64,000 nucleotides of DNA from Kluyvera ascorbata_C (lineage in GTDB: Bacteria; Pseudomonadota; Gammaproteobacteria; Enterobacterales; Enterobacteriaceae): positions 76,511-140,510 of the forward strand of contig NZ_JBIQOI010000011.1 in NCBI RefSeq assembly GCF_044197065.1, read 5' to 3'. Shown here in pieces: positions 17,269-23,501 of the stretch. The notes under the pieces were generated by a model. The model was not told where the DNA came from. It made no database searches and saw only the letters and a list, made by a program, of their open reading frames with translations. Made by a program: the position numbers and the translations under genes. Position 1 is the stretch's first letter. Each line of letters starts with the position of its first letter.

Positions 17269-17298
17269 TAAAGTTTTCCGCCGCTGTCGCCGCTTTTA
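17269..17298 (+). promoter_or_regulatory. Putative LafS (sigma-28-like) promoter of lfgM-lfgN
   Basis: Plus-strand TAAA-N16-GCCGCTTTTA between lfgA and lfgM. Spacing and -10 tail match the lafA and lfgK elements, and it is the closest of the three to the classical TAAAG/GCCG consensus. Flagellar anti-sigma genes are commonly transcribed by their own sigma factor, which fits. Confidence 0.7.
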
Positions 17299-17343
17299 TG
17301 CGGTAACAGACGAACGACCATGCGGGATTTGCACGAGGTTGAT

Positions 17344-17634
17344 ATGAAAATTACGCCCATGATTTCCGGTAGCCGCCCGGCTTCCGTCTCAGGAAGCGAG
17401 CGAAACAAGCAGAACAGCACGGCGCAGAGCAGCACCAGCAACACATCAACGCTGTCTGCGGATGACATCACTCAGGCCGGGTTACAGTCGGCGCAGCAAA
17501 CGCTGAATAACGACGCCCAGGACGACGTGGACTACGACAAAGTGGCCCAGATGCAGGCCGCATTAGCAGCAGGCCAGCTCCAGGTGAACCCCGACGATCT
17601 GGCCGCTGATATGCTGAGCTACTTCCAGCAATAA
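17344..17634 (+). CDS. lfgM: LfgM, FlgM-like anti-sigma factor
   Basis: 96 residues from ATG 17344 (MKITPMISGSRP), preceded by GAGGT. The Ser/Thr/Asn-rich disordered N-terminal half and the C-terminal helices (VDYDKVAQMQAALAAGQLQV, then DDLAADMLSYFQ) are typical of FlgM. FlgM holds the flagellar sigma factor inactive until the hook is complete and it is exported. Its target here is presumably LafS, encoded beyond the left edge next to lafF. Confidence 0.92.
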   Translation: MKITPMISGSRPASVSGSERNKQNSTAQSSTSNTSTLSADDITQAGLQSAQQTLNNDAQDDVDYDKVAQMQAALAAGQLQVNPDDLAADMLSYFQQ

Positions 17635-17646
17635 AGGACGTGAAGA

Positions 17647-18075
17647 GTGAGTACGACGCTTCAACAGGTGAAAATCCTGCTACAGGGGATCCGCGACGAC
17701 GACGGCCACTACGATGCGCTGCGTTCGCTGCTGGAACAGCAACGACTGTGCATGATTCGTCGCGCCAGCGACGACCTGCTCGCCGTTAACGACAAGATTC
17801 AGCAGTACTACGAACAGCTCAACACCAGCAGCCAGCAGCGCCGTTCGCTGTTGCAAACGCTGGGGGTAAGCGTCAACCGCAGCGGGCTGGAGCAGGTCTT
17901 TAACTGGCTGCCCGCCCCCCAAAAAAATGCCGCCCGCGGCTGGTGGCTGGCGCTGGAGCAAAAGGCAGAACGCTGCAAAGCCTACAACGAAAAAAATGGC
18001 GAGCTGCTGATTCGCCAGTACGAATTTATTCAGACTTTTTTAGGCACCGAGCCGGATTTTATCTATTGCCCGTAG
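17647..18075 (+). CDS. lfgN: LfgN, FlgN-like chaperone for hook-associated proteins
   Basis: 142 residues starting at a GTG with GAAGA/AAGGA upstream, 12 bases after lfgM. The protein is helical and contains the FlgN pattern (LQQVKILLQGIRDD, then LLEQQRLCMIRRASDDLLAV). FlgN chaperones FlgK and FlgL to the export gate; here the clients would be LfgK and LfgL. Confidence 0.9.
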   Translation: MSTTLQQVKILLQGIRDDDGHYDALRSLLEQQRLCMIRRASDDLLAVNDKIQQYYEQLNTSSQQRRSLLQTLGVSVNRSGLEQVFNWLPAPQKNAARGWWLALEQKAERCKAYNEKNGELLIRQYEFIQTFLGTEPDFIYCP

Positions 18076-18085
18076 CGTTGCCGTA

Positions 18086-18108
18086 AAGCGGAAAACGATT
18101 TTCCGCTT
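18086..18108 (+). terminator. Hairpin after lfgN
   Basis: Perfect 10-bp inverted repeat AAGCGGAAAA / TTTTCCGCTT with a 3-base loop, 11 bases after the lfgN stop. The downstream arm is T-rich but no further U tract follows. It probably ends the lfgA-M-N transcript and insulates it from the sigma-54 promoter at 18146. Confidence 0.65.
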
Positions 18109-18145
18109 AAAATTAACCTATTGATTATATTGATAATAAAAAAAA

Positions 18146-18160
18146 GGCACGGTAATTGCT
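18146..18160 (+). promoter_or_regulatory. Sigma-54 promoter upstream of the FliB-like gene and accessory island
   Basis: Plus-strand GGCACGGTAATTGCT: GGCAC-N5-TTGC, a perfect match to the -24/-12 core. The predicted start near 18171 leaves about 34 bases before the ATG at 18205. It places this side of the accessory island under the same LafK/sigma-54 control as hook-basal-body genes. Confidence 0.8.
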
Positions 18161-18204
18161 TAGCGCCATATGGATTTTATAAAAGGGAATGCTGAGAGCA
18201 CCAT

Positions 18205-19149
18205 ATGAGTATGATTGAATGTTACGAGCCAGACTTTGTCCGCGCGTTTTTATCCCGCCATCCGGATTCAGCGCTAAAGACCCAAAGGGTCTTTGAAAAC
18301 GAAATTCGCCAGAGCCTGACGTTGACCACGGCCGCCAGCTGCGAAGCCGCATTAGGCACGCCTGACGCCTTTAGCCTGCACGTAACGCAATGTGATGCAA
18401 TCCCGAACGCTAGCCCGTTAAGCGCGCGCCAGCAGACCTTGAACCAGGCGGCGCTGGATGTCATCACGCTGCCGGGTTTGTCGGAAGAGCTGCGCCTTTA
18501 CGCGCTCGGCATTATGGTCTCGTACAGCGACAAGCTAACGGATGAAAGCCCGGAAACGCTAAGCCAACTGGCGGCGATTCCACAAGGCCTTGCCGCCCAC
18601 GCCGAGGCCGGACGGTTGCAGCAGCAGTTTGCGCGTCTGCCAGCCATCACGCAGCTTCAGTGCCAATTGTTAACCCGCCTCGGCGGGCTGGAACTTGACT
18701 GGGATAGCCTGCCGGAAAGCCCACGGCGACAGACGCTGCAGCTACAGGTGAGCCTGCTGATGCTTCAGGACGCCAACAGCGAAGCACTGCTCCAGCAACA
18801 GCTAACGACTCAGTGGCAGATCACCCGCGAGCGCTGTTTTGCGCCGTCGCCGTGGGTGCTGAATAACTACCTGATTTATCGCCTGTATCACGACACTTTC
18901 CCGCAGCAGGCCGGGGCCGATACCGCGGAATGCTACTTCACGCTGGTGACCGACTACTTCTTGCTGCGCACGCTCTTCAGCCTGTGGACTCTTGAAGGCT
19001 CGTCGTTGAACCAGGAAGAAATTTTCGCGCTTTTTGCACTGTTTGAGCGCTGGCGTTATAGCGAAGACGCCGCGTCAACCCGACTGCAGATCCGCCAGGC
19101 ACTGCCTGCGGACCCGCTCCTGTGTGCCTTTTCATTATTAACTCTCTAG
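18205..19149 (+). CDS. FliB-like (flagellin lysine methylase family) protein lacking the cysteine motif
   Basis: 314 residues; FliB proteins are about 400. The C-terminal two thirds follow the FliB layout: NEIRQSLTL near residue 32, a long helical region, and the end block LNNYLIYRLYHDTFP then LVTDYFLLRTLFSLW, which resembles the NLILYKI..NFP and following helices of FliB. The N-terminus (CYEPDFVRAF) also resembles the FliB start. The stretch that should follow, containing the CxxxCxxxxC cluster thought to bind Fe-S and a second Cys group, is missing. FliB methylates flagellin lysines; this copy may be inactive or have another role. The family call is from memory of the motif pattern. Confidence 0.6.
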   Translation: MSMIECYEPDFVRAFLSRHPDSALKTQRVFENEIRQSLTLTTAASCEAALGTPDAFSLHVTQCDAIPNASPLSARQQTLNQAALDVITLPGLSEELRLYALGIMVSYSDKLTDESPETLSQLAAIPQGLAAHAEAGRLQQQFARLPAITQLQCQLLTRLGGLELDWDSLPESPRRQTLQLQVSLLMLQDANSEALLQQQLTTQWQITRERCFAPSPWVLNNYLIYRLYHDTFPQQAGADTAECYFTLVTDYFLLRTLFSLWTLEGSSLNQEEIFALFALFERWRYSEDAASTRLQIRQALPADPLLCAFSLLTL

Positions 19150-19157
19150 AGTTCATT

Positions 19158-19186
19158 GGCCGGATTTGCCTCCGGCCCTTTTTTTT
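19158..19186 (+). terminator. Rho-independent terminator between the FliB-like gene and the glycosyltransferase gene
   Basis: GGCCGGA / TCCGGCC stem (7 bp, 6-base loop) followed directly by C and eight T. It is one of the best-formed terminators in the window, yet the next gene starts only 24 bases later in the same direction, so the transferases depend on readthrough or on a promoter inside the FliB-like gene. Confidence 0.85.
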
Positions 19187-19209
19187 CGCTTCACAGTAAA
19201 CAGCCCATC

Positions 19210-21753
19210 ATGTCTAAACTCACCAACGTCGTAAAAACTCTTGATACCGGCCGCGAAAAACCTTTCGTCAGCGTGGTCACACCGACCTGGAACCGCGCCG
19301 CTTTTTTACCTTATCTGCTCTATATGTACCGCTATCAGGACTACCCGGCCGACCGGCGAGAGTTGGTAATCCTCGACGACTCGCCGCAAAGCCACCTGCC
19401 CATTATTGAGCGGCTGACGCAGGGGAAACCGGAAGCGTTCAATATTCGCTACGTTCATCACCCGGAAAAGCTGGCTCTGGGCAAAAAGCGCAATATGCTC
19501 AACGCGCTGGCAAAAGGTGAATACATTTTGTGTATGGACGATGACGACTATTATCCGGCGGATAAAATCTCCTACACCATCAATATGATGCAGCAGCACC
19601 GGGCGCTGATTTCCGGCGCCGATCAGATTCCTATCTGGTATAGCCATATCAACCGGCTGTTTAAAACCCGCAGCTTCGGCGCGCAAAATATCCTCAACGG
19701 CACCTTCTGTTATCATCGCAACTATCTGAAAAAACACCGCTATGATGACGATTGTAATCTGGCAGAAGAGGCTGGGTTTACCCATCAGTTCAGCGTCAAC
19801 CCGCTCCAGCTTCCCGGCGAACGCACCATTCTGTGCATCTCGCACAGTCAGAACACCTTTGATAAAGACTTTGTCCTCGGCAGCAGTAAACCGATTACTG
19901 ACACGCTCGAACAGCGGATCGCGGACCCGATGCTGCGTACCTGGTATCAGAGTCTGCATAACGCCACCCACAACCAGCCGATCGACTGGGCGGCCATCGA
20001 TCGCGTGGTGATCGTCAACCTCGACAAGCGCCCGGATCGCCTCAGTCAGATCCAACAGGAGCTGGCGCAGTTGAACGTACCGGCGGAGAAAATTGTCCGC
20101 CTGGCCGCCAGCGAGAACGCTAATGGCCAACTTGGCCGCCGCCAGTCGCACCTGGAAGCCTTGCAGATGGCGCAGCAGCAGGGCTGGCAAAACTATCTGC
20201 TGCTGGAAGACGATGCGATTTTGCTAAAGCAGGAGAAACACACCCGCGTACTGAACGCACTGCTGGCCGCCCTCCCCCAACTGCCCTGGGAAGTGGTGCT
20301 GCTCGGCGGCGAGATCCAGCGCGGCAGCGAGCTAAAAAAACTCACCGGGATTATCCATGCGCGGGACTGCCGGAAAGTCTGCGCGTACCTAGTGAGCAGC
20401 CGCTATTACGCCACCCTCGCCCAGCAGATGCAGCAGGACCTTTCCAGCACGCTGGAAGAACAATGGCAGCCGCTGATGCGCGAAGGAAAATGGTTGGCCT
20501 GCTACCCGAGCCTGAGCTATCAGCGCACCGGATACAGTGACATTGAACAACAGGAAACGGATAACATTCGCTTCTATTTCAACAAGATTAACCGCTCTCC
20601 CGCCGCGGTACAGCGCCCGTCAGACAGCCTTCCCGCCAACGCCACCAGCGACGTGATTGGTTTTTATATGGAAACGGGCCTGCATTATGCGGTCTACAAA
20701 CCCATTATTCTCGCGCTTCAGGCGATGGGGCTGCGCTGTTCGTTGCTGGTAAGCGACCGGATCCAAAAATCGTTCCTTGATGAGATGATCGCCACCATCA
20801 AAGGGATTGATAACCCGACGCTCGGCGGTGCGCAGCTTTCCAGCGTGATTGCCCAGCACCAGCGTTTTCGCTGTCTGGTGAGCCCTTACTACACCCCGCT
20901 GCTAAACGGACTGGCGGATATTCACGTTCGGGCCATGTACGGCCTTGCTAAAGAAGCGTGGAACCACGCCTGGTGGAACACCTTCTACCAACGTATTCTG
21001 TGCTACGGCCCTTACAGCCAGCAGGCGCTGGACATCAACGGCAGCGCGAAGGTGGTCGGCAACCCGCGTTTCGATGAGTGGCACAATGGCCGGTATTCGC
21101 GCGAGCTTCCGGCATCGCTGAAGCTCGACCCGAAAAAACCCACTATCCTGTATGCGCCAACCTACGGTGCGCTAAGCTCACTGCCCCATTGGGCAGAAAA
21201 GCTCGGCCGTTTAAGCCGTGAATTTAACGTGATCGCCAAGCTGCACCACGGCACTTGCCATCGCGCGGAAGAGTCAGCATCGCTGGCGCTAGCCGAACGT
21301 CATCTGAAAAAACATATCGACGACCCCCAACTGGTGCTGCCGCTGCTGGCAAAAGCGGACTACGTGCTCACCGACAGCAGCGGCTTTATCTTTGACGCCA
21401 TCCATATGAACAAGCGGGTGATTTTGCTCGACTGGCCCGGCATGGACGCACTGCTGGACGGCCAGCAAAGCTACTCGACGCCGAACAGCGCCGATCAGCG
21501 CATCCGCGCCATACTGCCGGTCGCCCATGATATGTCGACGCTGCGCGAAGCCCTCGCCGACGGCTACGACTGGGCCGCGCTGGACGCGCCACTCAACGAG
21601 ATTCGTCAGCGCTACTGCGACCCGTTTATGGACGGGCAGGCTGGTACCCGTGCGGCGCAGGTGATTGTGGAAGCCCTTGAACAACACGCGCGCGGTGAAG
21701 GCGAGACTAACGCGCTGCTGCACAGCTTGCAGGAGAAACTCTTCCCACGATGA
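19210..21753 (+). CDS. Three-domain GT2 / GT25 / CDP-glycerol glycerophosphotransferase-like protein
   Basis: 847 residues from ATG 19210; the TTG-started longer frame overlaps the terminator. Residues ~17-235 are a GT-A glycosyltransferase of family 2 (VSVVTPTWNRAAF, ILDDSP, CMDDDDYYP). Residues ~260-440 are a GT25, LPS-type, domain (VVIVNLDKRPDRL, LLLEDDAIL). Residues ~490-830 resemble TagB/TagF glycerophosphotransferases (VRAMYGLAKEAW, GNPRFDEW, TILYAPTY, KLHHGT, LTDSSGFIFDAI). No membrane segment or signal, so it is cytoplasmic. It probably builds a flagellin glycan that contains glycerol phosphate, using CDP-glycerol made by the TagD-like enzyme at 25.8 kb. Its stop overlaps the next start (ATGA). 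Weak ribosome site. Confidence 0.8.
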   Translation: MSKLTNVVKTLDTGREKPFVSVVTPTWNRAAFLPYLLYMYRYQDYPADRRELVILDDSPQSHLPIIERLTQGKPEAFNIRYVHHPEKLALGKKRNMLNALAKGEYILCMDDDDYYPADKISYTINMMQQHRALISGADQIPIWYSHINRLFKTRSFGAQNILNGTFCYHRNYLKKHRYDDDCNLAEEAGFTHQFSVNPLQLPGERTILCISHSQNTFDKDFVLGSSKPITDTLEQRIADPMLRTWYQSLHNATHNQPIDWAAIDRVVIVNLDKRPDRLSQIQQELAQLNVPAEKIVRLAASENANGQLGRRQSHLEALQMAQQQGWQNYLLLEDDAILLKQEKHTRVLNALLAALPQLPWEVVLLGGEIQRGSELKKLTGIIHARDCRKVCAYLVSSRYYATLAQQMQQDLSSTLEEQWQPLMREGKWLACYPSLSYQRTGYSDIEQQETDNIRFYFNKINRSPAAVQRPSDSLPANATSDVIGFYMETGLHYAVYKPIILALQAMGLRCSLLVSDRIQKSFLDEMIATIKGIDNPTLGGAQLSSVIAQHQRFRCLVSPYYTPLLNGLADIHVRAMYGLAKEAWNHAWWNTFYQRILCYGPYSQQALDINGSAKVVGNPRFDEWHNGRYSRELPASLKLDPKKPTILYAPTYGALSSLPHWAEKLGRLSREFNVIAKLHHGTCHRAEESASLALAERHLKKHIDDPQLVLPLLAKADYVLTDSSGFIFDAIHMNKRVILLDWPGMDALLDGQQSYSTPNSADQRIRAILPVAHDMSTLREALADGYDWAALDAPLNEIRQRYCDPFMDGQAGTRAAQVIVEALEQHARGEGETNALLHSLQEKLFPR

Positions 21754-22907
21754 GCGCGCATAACCCCGCCGCCAACGGCGTGACGGCCTTTTTCCTCTTC
21801 GATATTCCGGTCGCGCGTTTTTACTGGCGCATCGTTCAGGCGCTGGATTTGCAGCGCCATCCCTGCCTCTTTGTCATTCAGGACGAACAGGTGCGGCGCT
21901 ACGCCGAAGCGCACTTTTCCGGTATTGAGACGCTGTGGATACCGATGTTCCGTAACCCGCAGTTGATGGACAACATCAAGAGCAAACCGGCGATACACGC
22001 CAGCATCAAGGCGGATATTCGCCGCTCGATGGAGTACGTGTTGCATCGCGTCGACGAAGACGAGTGTCTCGCACGCTACCTCAGCACCTTTTTTATTCTC
22101 AAGACGATGTTTGACCGCATTCCGGTGCGCCGGATGTTTGTTGGCAGCGGCACGGCGATAGTGACCAAAGCCTGCGCCTTCACCTGTAAAATGCACCAGG
22201 TCGAGATGCGCTATATCGAGCAATCGAACCTGCCCGATACCGTATTCCTCGACCCGGTTGGCGTGAACGCTGATTCTTCGCTGGCGCGCGACCCCACAAA
22301 GCTGGACGCCTTTCCCGCTGTGAGCGATGAACGGCACCAGCAGTGGATGCTGCGCTACGAAAAATTCAAACAGCGCATTCCACCGCAGGCGCGCAATAAC
22401 CCGCAGGCACACCTGGTTGAACAGGCGTCGAGCGACCGGGTGCTGGAGAGCGGACAGCCGTTTATCTTCGCCCCGTTACAGGTGTCGCACGACGCGCAGC
22501 TTGCGCTTTATACGGATAAAATTAACGAGGATTTGATTCACCATGCGGCGGCAGAAGCCCGGCGCACGCAGCAGCGGCTGGTGGTAAAAATGCATCCTGC
22601 GGAAGTTAATATGGCGGAGATCCAGAAGGTGGTGTCACTGAAAGCGCAGCTAGGCTTTGCCCTGAGCGCTGAAAACCCCACCCGGCTGCTCCAGCAGGCG
22701 GCAAAGGTTATCACCATCAATTCAACCGTGGGGCTGGAGGCTCAGCTGTACGGTAAAGAACTGGAGATATTAGGCGACTGTTTTTACCGCCACTTCGACC
22801 GTTCACGGCTGAAAAAATATATTCACCATTATTTGTTCGGGCCGGTGAAGTTCTTTTCTGAGGAGCCGATTGCTGCGAGCGTTGCTCGCCGCTTTATTCA
22901 AGGGTAA
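21750..22907 (+). CDS. Capsule-type (KpsS/KpsC-like) glycosyltransferase
   Basis: 385 residues, overlapping the preceding stop by 4 bases (ATGA). The C-terminal half has the capsule-synthesis signature: PFIFAPLQVSHDAQLALY near residue 235, then VVKMHPAEVN and ITINSTVGLEAQLYGKE, the nucleotide-sugar binding pattern of KpsS/KpsC-type retaining Kdo-transferase folds. It may add an acidic sugar to the product of the upstream transferase. The actual donor cannot be read from sequence. No signal peptide or membrane helix. Last plus-strand gene of the island's transferase pair. Confidence 0.75.
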   Translation: MSAHNPAANGVTAFFLFDIPVARFYWRIVQALDLQRHPCLFVIQDEQVRRYAEAHFSGIETLWIPMFRNPQLMDNIKSKPAIHASIKADIRRSMEYVLHRVDEDECLARYLSTFFILKTMFDRIPVRRMFVGSGTAIVTKACAFTCKMHQVEMRYIEQSNLPDTVFLDPVGVNADSSLARDPTKLDAFPAVSDERHQQWMLRYEKFKQRIPPQARNNPQAHLVEQASSDRVLESGQPFIFAPLQVSHDAQLALYTDKINEDLIHHAAAEARRTQQRLVVKMHPAEVNMAEIQKVVSLKAQLGFALSAENPTRLLQQAAKVITINSTVGLEAQLYGKELEILGDCFYRHFDRSRLKKYIHHYLFGPVKFFSEEPIAASVARRFIQG

Positions 22908-23013
22908 CTGGCGTGTTGGGTCGAACTATTTCGCGTGCGGCTGCGAGGGAATGCCCTGGTAGCTTGTCTTCGGCTATGGCTGATCGCGCCGGTCTAAAAT
23001 GTTTCCTCGACTT

Positions 23014-23041
23014 AGTCTGCTTTGAGCGAGGAGCGGACATT
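23014..23041 (+). repeat. Hairpin repeat, left copy, flanking the ABM-domain gene
   Basis: AGTCTGC...AGCGGACATT forms a 7-bp stem with one G-U pair. A related element (GTCCGC...GCAGACATT) lies just after the gene at 23414. The pair suggests a small inserted module. Similar GTCCGCTT/AAGCGGACATT hairpins are, to my recollection, scattered between genes in enteric genomes. Confidence 0.5.
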
Positions 23042-23112
23042 CTGTTTGAAATAGCCCTTCAGGCTGGCATTATCCATCAAAAGCCCTGGCCATTTTTAAT
23101 GAAGGAGTTCGC

Positions 23113-23412
23113 ATGCTAAAGGTCATTGCCGAAGATTTTATCAAACCCGAGTGCGTCGACACCGTTCTCCCTTTATACCGCGAGCTCATCGCAGCAACGA
23201 AACGAGAGCCTCTGTGTATTGCTTATGATTTGTATCGAGATGAAAAGGATCCGGGGCATTTTATTTTTATTGAAGAATGGCCTGACCGGGCGGCACTCGA
23301 TGCACATTGCGCCAGCGAGCATTTCACTCGGCTTGTGCCTTTGATTGATCAATACGCGCGTAAAGCGGCGCAGTATATACTCATGGATGGTCTGGTGGAC
23401 CCTGAGAGATAA
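23113..23412 (+). CDS. ABM-domain protein (putative quinol monooxygenase family)
   Basis: 99 residues, ribosome site AAGGAG at 23100-23106. It has the antibiotic-biosynthesis-monooxygenase fold pattern: LKVIAEDFIKPECVD, ending FIFIEEWPDRAALDAHCASE and HFTRLVPLI. Such proteins are small dimeric ferredoxin-like enzymes or binding proteins, for example the YgiN type; the substrate is unknown. It has no evident link to flagella, is flanked by two hairpin repeats, and lies between two oppositely oriented glycosyltransferase genes, so it looks like inserted cargo. The 200 bases before it contain only a 68-codon frame that I do not accept as a gene. Confidence 0.8.
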   Translation: MLKVIAEDFIKPECVDTVLPLYRELIAATKREPLCIAYDLYRDEKDPGHFIFIEEWPDRAALDAHCASEHFTRLVPLIDQYARKAAQYILMDGLVDPER

Positions 23413-23413
23413 G

Positions 23414-23440
23414 GTCCGCTTTTGGCACTAAGCAGACATT
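23414..23440 (+). repeat. Hairpin repeat, right copy, flanking the ABM-domain gene
   Basis: GTCCGCTTTTGGCACTAAGC followed by AGACATT; the arms GTCCGCTT and AAGCAGAC pair over 8 bp with one mismatch-type (G-U) position. It begins two bases after the ABM gene's stop codon and may also serve as its terminator. It is related to the element at 23014. Confidence 0.5.
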
Positions 23441-23501
23441 CATGTACCAGGGACGCAAAACTCCCCGAGGGAAGCGAAATCCGCAGCCAATTCCTCACCC
23501 C

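Noticed and set aside
22913..23119. 68-codon open frame before the ABM gene
   Set aside because: No ribosome site, no recognisable domain, and it runs through the left hairpin repeat.
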